From the NCBI GenBank assembly GCA_018056825.1, contig JAGPEW010000016.1:1-9403 (forward strand): a stretch of 9,403 bases of DNA, given 5' to 3'. This DNA is from Candidatus Sordicultor aquaticus (GTDB lineage: Bacteria; Atribacterota; Atribacteria; Atribacterales; Caldatribacteriaceae). The translations under genes and the position numbers were made by a program. The notes under the pieces were generated by a model, which was not told the origin of the DNA, ran no database searches, and worked only from the letters and a program-made list of their open reading frames with translations. This document shows, one piece after another, positions 1-5,660 of the stretch (its first letter is position 1; every line of letters starts with the position of its first letter).

Positions 1-2
1 GG

Positions 3-176
3 GTAGTACATAACGCAGAAGAACTGGCTTACACCTGGTATCAGGGGATTACTGATACCGAATGGAGGAAAAATGCCCAAGTGGAAGCTCGTCACTATTT
101 TGCTCGAGCTGGTCGAATAACTGAAAAGGTAGTAGATATAATAACCAAAGATTGGGAGCAAAGTAGGAATGCCTGA
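3..176 (+). CDS. C-terminal fragment of a glycosyltransferase-like protein (possibly Kdo transferase)
   Basis: An open frame enters from the left edge and ends at TGA 174-176, giving the last 57 residues of a protein whose start lies outside the window. The fragment begins VVHNAEELAYTWYQ and continues with charged, helix-forming sequence. This resembles the end of GT-B glycosyltransferases of the WaaA/KdtA or LpxB kind, where a valine-asparagine-x-glutamate-leucine stretch precedes two or three closing helices. The next gene is a lipid A acyltransferase, which supports a role in lipopolysaccharide core or lipid A assembly at the inner membrane. The last 8 bases overlap the acyltransferase gene, so the two are almost certainly co-transcribed. 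That this is a real gene end is fairly sure. The family is inferred from a short tail plus the neighbour, and another envelope enzyme is possible. Confidence 0.6.
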   Translation, partial: VVHNAEELAYTWYQGITDTEWRKNAQVEARHYFARAGRITEKVVDIITKDWEQSRNA

Positions 177-1086
177 CCAAAAAAGAAAAGGGAAAGTTTC
201 TTATCTGGGAAAATGGTTGTTAGAAAGAGTGGTTGTTCCTTCTCTCCTGAAAATTTTGGAGGGTTTAGTTTTAATTCTTCCTCCTGCCGCCCTCAAAAGA
301 TTTGCCTTTTTCTTAGGAGACTTAGTCTATCATTTACCTTTTTTCGATCCTCAGCTGGCTAAAACCCAGTGGATGAATATTATGGGAGAGAAAGATGGAA
401 AAGCGGTTAATCGCCATATCCAGCAAGTGTTTCACCACTTTGCCTTATCTTTTATGGAAGTGGTACTATTGAAAAAGAAAGGAGAGCGAGTGCTGGAGGA
501 TTTAGTAGAAAAAGTAGAAGGAGAGGAATTTCTGAAAAAAGCTCTATCTCAGGGTCGGGGAGTAATTTTGTTGACTGCTCATTTAGGAAACTGGGAGGTT
601 TTGGGAGCCTGGTTGGGTAGCCAAGGCTATCCAACTGCTACTCTTGTTCGTTCTCCTTCGGTTCCGGCTATTCGGCGATTTATGGAAGAATTGAGATCCG
701 TTATGAAATTGGAGATGGTAGAACGAACCAACCTGCTTCCAGTTCGCTCACTCCTGCAAGAGGGGAAAATACTGGGAGTATTGGCCGATCAGTACGCACT
801 AAGAGGAGTAGCTTGCGATTTTTTAGGCCAAAAGACGCTCTCTCCTGCTACCCCGGCTGTTTTCCATATTCGATTGGGGAGCCCAATTATTCCGGCTTTT
901 ATTGTCCGCCAAGGAGAAGAGATGAAACATCAAATTACCTTTCTTCCCCCCTTAGACTGGTCTCTCACTGCTTCTTATCAAGAAAATATTGTTCAAGGGA
1001 CGGCTCTCTGTAACCAAGTTTTAGGGGAATTCATTCTCCGCTATCCTGAACAATGGAATTGGTTTCACCGGAGGTGGCGGGATTAG
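169..1086 (+). CDS. Lipid A biosynthesis lauroyl/myristoyl acyltransferase family protein (LpxL/HtrB-like)
   Basis: This 305-residue protein matches the usual length of the LpxL/LpxM/HtrB family. These inner-membrane enzymes transfer a secondary acyl chain from acyl-ACP to the Kdo-bearing lipid A precursor. The HxxxxE catalytic motif is present as HLGNWE (H138, E143). Further family marks follow: LADQ at 205-208, FLG at 218-220, SPATPAVF at 225-232 and the closing PEQWNWFHRRW at 293-303. A hydrophobic segment near residues 22-55 is the expected membrane anchor. The ATG at 169 lies inside the end of the upstream gene, with GGGAG at 154-158 as a distant ribosome binding site. Which acyl chain or lipid is used cannot be told from sequence, and some relatives act on other phospholipids such as phosphatidylinositol mannoside. 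Its presence with a possible Kdo-transferase tail argues for an outer membrane. Confidence 0.9.
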   Translation: MPDQKRKGKVSYLGKWLLERVVVPSLLKILEGLVLILPPAALKRFAFFLGDLVYHLPFFDPQLAKTQWMNIMGEKDGKAVNRHIQQVFHHFALSFMEVVLLKKKGERVLEDLVEKVEGEEFLKKALSQGRGVILLTAHLGNWEVLGAWLGSQGYPTATLVRSPSVPAIRRFMEELRSVMKLEMVERTNLLPVRSLLQEGKILGVLADQYALRGVACDFLGQKTLSPATPAVFHIRLGSPIIPAFIVRQGEEMKHQITFLPPLDWSLTASYQENIVQGTALCNQVLGEFILRYPEQWNWFHRRWRD

Positions 1087-1181
1087 CTTACTCGAGCTAC
1101 TTTCTTTATCTTATTGTTTCTGCAAACAAAAAGCATGTCCCACATTAGCAGTGAAAGGACGATGGAGAAGTAGCGCTTGCA

Positions 1182-1190
1182 TGGTAAAAT
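1182..1190 (+). promoter_or_regulatory. Possible extended -10 promoter element for the aldo/keto reductase gene
   Basis: TGGTAAAAT matches the extended -10 pattern TGnTANNNT, with one mismatch to TATAAT. It sits about 10 bases before the ribosome binding site of the reductase gene. No good -35 box is visible at the right distance. It lies in a 128-base gap (1087-1214) that holds no gene or terminator I can support. This is a weak prediction from pattern alone. Confidence 0.25.
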
Positions 1191-1200
1191 TAGAAAAAAT

Positions 1201-1208
1201 GGGGAGGT
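1201..1208 (+). promoter_or_regulatory. Strong Shine-Dalgarno site of the aldo/keto reductase gene
   Basis: GGGGAGGT lies 6 bases before the ATG at 1215 and fixes that codon as the start. It is one of the strongest ribosome binding sites in the window. Confidence 0.75.
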
Positions 1209-1214
1209 AGAAAA

Positions 1215-2015
1215 ATGCGGTATATAGATTTGCATGGAGTTCGAGTTCCAGTTATCGGTTTAGGAACCTGGGATTTACGAGGAGAGACTTGCGAGAGAGC
1301 CGTGTTGAGTGCTCTTAATCTGGGATATCGTCATATCGACACTGCTCAATCTTATGCCAATGAAGAAGAAATAGGAAAGGCGCTGCAGAGTTCTTCAGTT
1401 CCTCGAGAAGACATTTTCCTCACCACTAAAGTTTGGTATACTCACTTGCACTATTCTGAAGTTATTCAGACTCTGGAAGAAAGTTTACGAAAGTTAAAAA
1501 CTGATTATGTAGACCTTTACCTTATTCATTGGCCTAGCGAAGATGTTCCTTTAGAAGAAACTATGAGTGCTATGGTTAAGGTAAAAGAGGAGGGAAAAAC
1601 TAGATATATTGGGGTTAGTAATTTTGATGTTCCTCTTTTAGAAAAAGCTCGACAAATCTCTCCTTACCCCATTCTTACTGACCAAGTGGAATTTCATCCC
1701 TATTATTCTCAAAAGGAACTCCTGAACTATTGTCAGAAAAATAAAGTTATTCTTACTGCTTATTCTCCGTTAGCAAGAAGAAGACTGAGTGGTGATCTGC
1801 TGTTGCAAGAAATAGGAAAAAAATACGGTAAGACAGCTAACCAAATAGCTTTGCGCTGGCTTATTCAGCAAGAAATGGTAGCGGCTATTCCCAAAGCTGC
1901 TAATCCTGAACACCAAAAAGAGAACCTGGATATTTTTGATTTTGAACTTACTCCGGAAGAAATGGAGAAAATTTCCCGTTTAGATCGAAGAGAAAAGGTA
2001 GCTTCTCGTATCTAG
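1215..2015 (+). CDS. Aldo/keto reductase family oxidoreductase
   Basis: This 266-residue soluble protein is a complete member of the aldo/keto reductase family, single (beta/alpha)8 barrels that reduce aldehydes and ketones with NAD(P)H. All four catalytic residues are visible: D42 and Y47 in DTAQSY, K72 in TTKVW and H105 in LIHWP. The signatures GYRHIDTAQSY (38-47 region), IGVSNF (132-137) and IPKAANPEHQKENLD (225-239) are in place. In classic members of the prokaryotic group the last motif reads IPKS..PER and holds the NADPH 2'-phosphate. Here the serine is A228 and the arginine position is H233, so NADPH preference may be weakened. The physiological substrate is unknown; 2,5-diketogluconate reductase-like and methylglyoxal-reducing members share this architecture. 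The gene stands alone, 128 bases after the acyltransferase, and converges on the RseC-like gene 47 bases away. Confidence 0.93.
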   Translation: MRYIDLHGVRVPVIGLGTWDLRGETCERAVLSALNLGYRHIDTAQSYANEEEIGKALQSSSVPREDIFLTTKVWYTHLHYSEVIQTLEESLRKLKTDYVDLYLIHWPSEDVPLEETMSAMVKVKEEGKTRYIGVSNFDVPLLEKARQISPYPILTDQVEFHPYYSQKELLNYCQKNKVILTAYSPLARRRLSGDLLLQEIGKKYGKTANQIALRWLIQQEMVAAIPKAANPEHQKENLDIFDFELTPEEMEKISRLDRREKVASRI

Positions 2016-2062
2016 AGCCCTTATCAATTTTGAAAAAGTTTTGACTTTTGTGAGGAATAAAA

Positions 2063-2548
2063 TCAGCGGATAATAGCCTCTTCTCCTGGGGGAGAAGGAA
2101 AGCGAATAGCGTTATCGGATAAAGGACAACTTTCACAAGTAGAGTTGGCAAGATCGGTTATTCGATAGTTAATCTGAAGTTTTCGGTCTTCTTTTTTAAG
2201 CATAAAGAGAGAGAAAATTATACTGATGGTTGCTCCTAGGTAATGATATAAAGCTATGGAAGTAAGGTGGCGAAGAAGAAAATAAATAGAAAGAGTAAGT
2301 AAAATAGGGAAAATGTAAATTAAAAAGGCTATTCCCAAGGCGATGTGGTCGTTTATTTCTACTAAAACTTTGTCTCCGGGGGAGGCACCTAAGTCATTAT
2401 AAGCTTGGACTACGTAAAAATCGCTTTTAGGGTCATCAATTAAAGTAGAAGAGAGGGGACACTTTCCTTCTCCACAAGAAGTTCCCCTCTCCATTTTTAC
2501 CCAGCTATATTTTCCTTCGCTCTTTAATATTTGTCCAATTTTTTTCAT
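2063..2548 (-). CDS. RseC/MucC family membrane protein
   Basis: This 161-residue protein fits the RseC/MucC family (SoxR-reducing system protein RseC). It has an N-terminal cytoplasmic domain beginning with a MxxxGxI pattern, a cysteine cluster (C25, C30), the family's N-x-x-G-A-x-x-G-D-x-V stretch at 51-61, then two membrane segments at about 69-92 and 96-117. In enterobacteria RseC works with the Rsx/Rnf complex to reduce the [2Fe-2S] cluster of SoxR; in pseudomonads MucC acts in envelope stress. The partner here is unknown. The C-terminal tail is unusual: it carries C138 and C141 in CESCPLSD, echoing the KCPLSS of the N-terminal cluster. The gene follows the Rieske gene by 11 bases on the same strand, with no recognisable Shine-Dalgarno, so translation may depend on coupling to the upstream gene. 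Family call fairly sure, function inferred. Confidence 0.82.
   Translation of the reverse strand: MKKIGQILKSEGKYSWVKMERGTSCGEGKCPLSSTLIDDPKSDFYVVQAYNDLGASPGDKVLVEINDHIALGIAFLIYIFPILLTLSIYFLLRHLTSIALYHYLGATISIIFSLFMLKKEDRKLQINYRITDLANSTCESCPLSDNAIRFPSPPGEEAIIR
2080..2097. repeat. Perfect 7-bp inverted repeat at the 3' end of the RseC-like gene
   Basis: CTTCTCC-TGGG-GGAGAAG pairs perfectly over 7 bp around a 4-base loop, inside the last codons of the RseC-like gene. Neither strand has a T-run directly after it, so it is not a standard intrinsic terminator. It sits where two convergent genes end and could slow polymerase or protect a 3' end, but it may equally be chance. Confidence 0.4.
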
Positions 2549-2559
2549 TTTGATTTTTA

Positions 2560-2865
2560 CTATATGCTGATTAAAATATCCTTTCCTTCTACTTTAACTT
2601 CGTAGATTGGTAAGCCCTCTTTAGCTGGGCCTTTTACTACCTGGCCAGTGGTTACATCAAAGCGGGAGCCATGATAGGGGCAAGTAATTATATTTCCTTC
2701 TATTTTCCCCTGAGCCAGAGAAAGACCTCGATGAGGACAGCGACTGCCAATAGCATAAATTTTCTCATTTAAGTTTAAAAGAAGGATTTTATTTTTTTCT
2801 ATAGTGATTTCTTTCCTCCCCGAGGATAATTCTGAAACTTCTGCTACTTTTTTGAACTCAGCCAT
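2560..2865 (-). CDS. Rieske-type [2Fe-2S] small ferredoxin (NirD-like)
   Basis: This 101-residue soluble protein consists of one Rieske domain. The cluster ligands are clear: C43 and H45 in CPHRGL, and C62 and H65 in CPYHGSRFD, the CxH...CxxH spacing of Rieske ferredoxins and NirD-like subunits. There is no signal peptide, membrane anchor or catalytic domain, so it should act as a cytoplasmic electron carrier or small redox subunit. Related small proteins serve aromatic dioxygenases or nitrite reductase, but no oxygenase or reductase partner is in the window. The start ATG is backed by GGAGGG 5 bases upstream. The gene is followed 11 bases later by the RseC-like gene, suggesting a two-gene redox operon transcribed from the control region at 2866-3085. 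Family is certain, partner unknown. Confidence 0.93.
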   Translation of the reverse strand: MAEFKKVAEVSELSSGRKEITIEKNKILLLNLNEKIYAIGSRCPHRGLSLAQGKIEGNIITCPYHGSRFDVTTGQVVKGPAKEGLPIYEVKVEGKDILISI

Positions 2866-2870
2866 ATTTT

Positions 2871-2876
2871 CCCTCC
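2871..2876 (-). promoter_or_regulatory. Shine-Dalgarno site of the Rieske protein gene
   Basis: On the minus strand the sequence reads AAGAGGAGGG followed by AAAAT and the ATG, placing GGAGGG 5 bases before the start. This supports the chosen start of the 101-residue Rieske protein. Confidence 0.7.
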
Positions 2877-2947
2877 TCTTTACTAGTTACAAAGTGTAAA
2901 CAGAAATAATTTTATGCTGAAAACCTATTTTTCAAACGAAAACACTT

Positions 2948-2968
2948 CTTGGTAAATTATATTCCAAG
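2948..2968. promoter_or_regulatory. Operator-like palindrome overlapping a candidate -10 box of the Rieske operon
   Basis: CTTGG and CCAAG form a perfect 5-bp inverted repeat separated by 11 A/T bases, with partial symmetry continuing inward. The spacer contains TATAAT on the minus strand (2961 down to 2956), a perfect -10 consensus pointing toward the Rieske gene. The best-spaced -35 hexamer (TACTTT) is poor. A palindrome over a -10 is the usual place for a repressor site, but no regulator gene is nearby. Sequence symmetry is seen; promoter and operator roles are inferred. Confidence 0.35.
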
Positions 2969-2975
2969 TTTTAGA

Positions 2976-2992
2976 GAAAAAGTAGCTTTTTC
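2976..2992. repeat. Perfect 7-bp inverted repeat in the divergent control region
   Basis: GAAAAAG-TAG-CTTTTTC pairs perfectly with a 3-base loop. It lies just upstream of the candidate minus-strand -10 box and roughly 95 bases before the likely start of the plus-strand operon. It is A/T-rich and would make only a weak RNA hairpin, so a protein-binding site is as likely. The rest of the 2866-3085 gap shows A/T-rich sequence and a perfect TATAAT at 3065-3070 on the plus strand, but no gene. Confidence 0.35.
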
Positions 2993-3085
2993 GATAATCT
3001 TTTGAGTTTATTTTGTTTTTTCTTACGCCGTAGGCTGTCTGTTTATTTGCTGAAGAAGTTAGGCTATAATATCTCAAGAGGTGCA

Positions 3086-3469
3086 ATGGTTACTATTTCT
3101 AAAGGAAAAATTTTTCGTTCTTATATTGAATCTCGATATCCCTTTGGGGAGTTTGCTCTAATCCGCTCTCGGGGAAACCTGGGGGAGGTAGGTTTTGTTT
3201 TAGCTGATGAAAATATAGAGCACTGGCCCTCTCTTTATCGAGAGGCTTGGGAAATAACTAGCTATTTCCGTCTAAGAATTAAAGAATTGGGACTGGATAA
3301 TATAGCTATGGCCGGAGTAGGAAAAGATTTAGATTTTATTACTGCTTCTATCGTGGTAGACCTTTCCGCTTTAGAGAAGGAAGAAATCGAAAAAATTGCT
3401 GATCAGATAATGAGTATATTGAAAGAGGCCAATCCTTACTATAAAAAAGGAGGGAAAATTGATGAATGA
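3086..3469 (+). CDS. Conserved-looking hypothetical protein, 127 residues
   Basis: I do not recognise this protein. The frame is open back to a TTG at 3002, but that codon has no ribosome binding site and the extra residues are low-complexity (FCFFLRRRL). The ATG at 3086, preceded by AAGAGG at 3076-3081, is a better start and gives 127 residues. The sequence looks like a soluble alpha/beta domain: beta-rich residues 1-43 with a glycine/arginine turn (RSRGNLGE), a helix around 48-68, a second strand near ITASIVVDL, then an acidic helix from about 91 to 112. There is no signal peptide, membrane segment, metal motif or nucleotide-binding loop that I can see. It ends by overlapping the Gfo/Idh/MocA gene by 8 bases, so the two are translationally linked. 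Codon use resembles its neighbours, arguing for a genuine native gene. A role alongside the oxidoreductase is inferred from linkage only. Confidence 0.75.
   Translation: MVTISKGKIFRSYIESRYPFGEFALIRSRGNLGEVGFVLADENIEHWPSLYREAWEITSYFRLRIKELGLDNIAMAGVGKDLDFITASIVVDLSALEKEEIEKIADQIMSILKEANPYYKKGGKIDE
3447..3454 (+). promoter_or_regulatory. Strong Shine-Dalgarno site deciding the Gfo/Idh/MocA start
   Basis: AAGGAGGG lies 7 bases before the ATG at 3462. It favours that ATG over the TTG immediately before it at 3459. It lies within the coding sequence of the 127-residue protein. Confidence 0.75.
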
Positions 3470-4664
3470 AAAAGTGGGATTTGTAACTATGAGTGAGGCA
3501 AAAGGGATAGTGGAAAATCTTCCTGAATTAGGGGTGGGAATGTTAGGTTATGCTTTTATGGGTAAAGCCCATACTAACGCTTATAAGAAATACCCTTATA
3601 TTTTCTGGCCGCCAGTGGCAATTCCCAAACTGGTAGCTATTTGTGGAAGAAATGAGAAAGCAGCAAAAGAAGCCATGGTACGCTATGGTTATGAGAAATA
3701 TTACACTGACTGGAGAGAGATGATTGAAGACCCGGCAGTACAGATTCTGGATAACACTAGCCCTAATTATCTTCATGCTGAGCCCTCTATTTTAGCTTTA
3801 GAGAAAGACAAACACGTCCTTTGTGAAAAGCCTTTAGCTGGTAATGCGCAAGAAGCTAAAAAGATGTGGGAGGTGGCTAAAGAATCTAAGGCTAAGGCTA
3901 TGGTGAATTTTAATTATCGTTTTGTTCCTGCTCTTCGATTGGCAAAAGAATTCATCTCCTCTGGAAAGTTAGGTGAGATATATCATTTTCGGGCGCAATA
4001 TCTTCAAGAGTGGATTATGGATCCTGATTTTCCTGTAGTTTGGAGATTAGATAAAAACGCTGCTGGTTCAGGAGCTCTGGGAGATTTAGGAGCTCATATT
4101 ATAGATTTAGCTCGTTTTTTAGTGGGGGAGATTACTACAGTGAGTGCCTTAACTCGCACTTTTATTAAGGAAAGGAAAACAACACAAGACCCCAATAAGA
4201 AGGTTCCTGTAACTGTAGATGATGCTTTTGTGGCCCTTGTAGAATTTGAGGGGGGAGCTATAGGAACGTTAGAAGCTTCCCGTTTTTGTGCAGGTAGAAA
4301 AAATTACCAATACATAGAAATTAATGGTTCTCGGGGAAGTATTCGGTTTAACCTAGAGAGGTTAAATGAATTAGAAGTTTACCTGGTAGGGGAGGAGCCT
4401 AAAATATTTCAAGGGTTTCACAATGCTTTAATTACCGAAAGCTTTCATCCTTTCTATGAATACTGGTGGCCTCAAGGGCATGTTATCGGTTGGGAGCACA
4501 CTTTTATTCACGCAGTGGCTCATTTTTTAGATGCTATAGTTAATAACAAAGACATTGCTCCTTATGGAGCTACTTTTGAGGATGGTTATCGATGTGCACT
4601 AATTTGTGATACTATACTACAGGCGGCTGAATCAGGCAGGAGAGAAATAGTGCCGGAGGATTAA
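3462..4664 (+). CDS. Gfo/Idh/MocA family NAD(P)-dependent oxidoreductase
   Basis: This 400-residue protein has the two-domain form of the Gfo/Idh/MocA family, which oxidises or reduces sugars, inositols and their derivatives. After a 22-residue lead comes a Rossmann domain with LGYAFMGKAH at 28-37, a variant of the dinucleotide loop with alanine in place of the middle glycine, as I recall in a subgroup of this family. The EKP motif (E122, K123, P124) supplies the usual active-site lysine, and the C-terminal domain carries GDLGAHIIDLARF with D208 and H212 at the catalytic positions. The C-terminal half is longer than in the shortest members, ending in a helical cap. The substrate is not predictable. 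The gene overlaps the upstream hypothetical gene by 8 bases and precedes purS by 27 bases, so it seems to be transcribed with the purine genes. Its link to purine synthesis is unclear and may be only shared transcription. Confidence 0.93.
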   Translation: MNEKVGFVTMSEAKGIVENLPELGVGMLGYAFMGKAHTNAYKKYPYIFWPPVAIPKLVAICGRNEKAAKEAMVRYGYEKYYTDWREMIEDPAVQILDNTSPNYLHAEPSILALEKDKHVLCEKPLAGNAQEAKKMWEVAKESKAKAMVNFNYRFVPALRLAKEFISSGKLGEIYHFRAQYLQEWIMDPDFPVVWRLDKNAAGSGALGDLGAHIIDLARFLVGEITTVSALTRTFIKERKTTQDPNKKVPVTVDDAFVALVEFEGGAIGTLEASRFCAGRKNYQYIEINGSRGSIRFNLERLNELEVYLVGEEPKIFQGFHNALITESFHPFYEYWWPQGHVIGWEHTFIHAVAHFLDAIVNNKDIAPYGATFEDGYRCALICDTILQAAESGRREIVPED

Positions 4665-4691
4665 AAATAAATTTTATTTAGAGGGAGAACT

Positions 4692-4949
4692 ATGAAATAT
4701 CGAGGAAAGGTAATAGTAACTTTGAAACCGGGAGTTTTTGACCCGCAGGGAGTTACCATTCGTAGTGCTTTACATACCTTGTCTTATAGAGAAGTAGAAG
4801 AAGTTAAGGTTGGTAAATACTTTGAAATAATTTTAGAGTTGGAAAATTACTCTCAAGCGGAAAAGCGCCTTCAGGGAATGTGCGATCAACTTTTGTCCAA
4901 CCCGGTAATTGAAAGTTACTCTTATCAGTTAGAAGAAATAAAAAATTGA
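4692..4949 (+). CDS. purS: Phosphoribosylformylglycinamidine synthase subunit PurS
   Basis: PurS is the small bridging subunit that holds PurQ and PurL together so that ammonia made by PurQ reaches the PurL active site. At 85 residues it has the normal size. The family signatures are present: VTLKPGVFDPQG at 9-20 and VKVGK at 38-42, in a compact beta-alpha-beta fold that dimerises. The start has GAGGGAG at 4681-4687, 4 bases before the ATG. Only 27 A/T-rich bases separate it from the upstream oxidoreductase gene, with no room for a riboswitch or PurR-type control region, so regulation must come from further upstream. purQ follows 9 bases later. Identification is supported by both sequence and position directly before purQ and purL. 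Confidence 0.96.
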   Translation: MKYRGKVIVTLKPGVFDPQGVTIRSALHTLSYREVEEVKVGKYFEIILELENYSQAEKRLQGMCDQLLSNPVIESYSYQLEEIKN

Positions 4950-4958
4950 GGATGAAAA

Positions 4959-5660
4959 ATGAGATTTGGAGTAGTCGTTTTTCCTGGATCTAATTGTGAT
5001 TATGATTGCTATTATGTTTTGTCTCAAGTCTTGGAAGTAGATACGGTATTTATCTGGCATGGAGATAAAGACCTAAAAGATTGTGACTGTATAGTGTTAC
5101 CTGGTGGATTTAGTTATGGTGACTATCTTCGAGCTGGAGCCATAGCTCGTTTTTCTCCAGTTATGGAAGCAGTAAAAGGGTTTGCTGAGGGTGGGGGATT
5201 AGTTATAGGCATCTGTAACGGTTTCCAAGTTCTTACTGAAGCGGGAATTTTACCTGGAGCTCTTCTTCCCAATAAAGGTGGACGTTTTATATGCCGCCAA
5301 ACCTATTTGCGAGTGGAGAATAACCAGACTCCTTTTACTCTTTTGTTTACCCCGGGAGAAGTGGTGAAGATTCCCATTGCTCATCAGCAAGGCAACTTTT
5401 TTATTGATCCTCTTTATCGAGGCGAAATTAAAAAACAGATAACCTTTCGTTATTGTAGCCCTCAGGGAGAAATAGATACTAATTATAACCCCAACGGTTC
5501 GTGGGAGAACGTGGCAGGTATAATTTCAAAGGAAGGTAACGTTTTGGGGATGATGCCTCATCCCGAGAGAGCGGCAGAAAGAATTTTGGGCTCTGAGGAT
5601 GGTCGGAGAGTATTTCTCTCGGTTATAAAATGGTGGGAGGAGAAAAGATGGAAGCAGTGA
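4959..5660 (+). CDS. purQ: Phosphoribosylformylglycinamidine synthase subunit PurQ (glutaminase)
   Basis: PurQ is the class I glutamine amidotransferase subunit of FGAM synthase, releasing ammonia from glutamine for PurL. The 233-residue length is typical of separate PurQ proteins. The catalytic triad is visible: nucleophile C86 in GICNGFQVL, and H201 with E203 in MPHPER. Other family marks are FPGSNCDYD at 8-16, LPGGFSYGDYLRAGA at 47-61 and PIAHQQGNF at 139-147. The ATG is preceded by GAGG at 4948-4951 within the end of purS. The last 13 bases overlap the corrected purL start, so the basic C-terminal tail (KRWKQ) is encoded in the purL ribosome-binding region. The overlap should keep the two subunits in proportion. 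Confidence 0.97.
   Translation: MRFGVVVFPGSNCDYDCYYVLSQVLEVDTVFIWHGDKDLKDCDCIVLPGGFSYGDYLRAGAIARFSPVMEAVKGFAEGGGLVIGICNGFQVLTEAGILPGALLPNKGGRFICRQTYLRVENNQTPFTLLFTPGEVVKIPIAHQQGNFFIDPLYRGEIKKQITFRYCSPQGEIDTNYNPNGSWENVAGIISKEGNVLGMMPHPERAAERILGSEDGRRVFLSVIKWWEEKRWKQ
5636..5640 (+). promoter_or_regulatory. Shine-Dalgarno site deciding the purL start
   Basis: GGAGG lies 7 bases before the ATG at 5648, ideal spacing. The in-frame ATG at 5630 precedes this site and has no ribosome binding site of its own. This makes 5648 the better start and places the signal inside purQ. Confidence 0.7.

Noticed and set aside
1151..1210. Possible 19-codon peptide from GTG 1151 before the aldo/keto reductase gene
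   Set aside because: It has no ribosome binding site, its sequence looks random and it ends within the Shine-Dalgarno of the next gene.
2026..2055. Weak A/T-rich inverted repeat (AAAAGT...ACTTTT) after the aldo/keto reductase gene as a terminator
   Set aside because: The stem has only one G/C pair and there is no clean T-run after it, so it would be too unstable for an intrinsic terminator.
2080..2097. CTTCTCC-TGGG-GGAGAAG hairpin as an intrinsic terminator for either convergent gene
   Set aside because: It lies inside the RseC-like coding region and neither strand has a T-run directly after it; it is recorded only as an inverted repeat.
2063..2151. Several open frames of 60-79 codons opposite or inside the purine, oxidoreductase and acyltransferase genes
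   Set aside because: Each is wholly or largely shadowed by a gene with clear family motifs, and none has a ribosome binding site or recognisable protein features.
3065..3070. Perfect TATAAT on the plus strand as the promoter of the purine operon
   Set aside because: A start about 7 bases downstream would fall within the Shine-Dalgarno of the first gene, and no convincing -35 box sits at 16-18 bases upstream.
3002..3085. TTG at 3002 as the start of the unknown protein
   Set aside because: There is no ribosome binding site before it, and the added residues are low-complexity; ATG 3086 with AAGAGG upstream is better.
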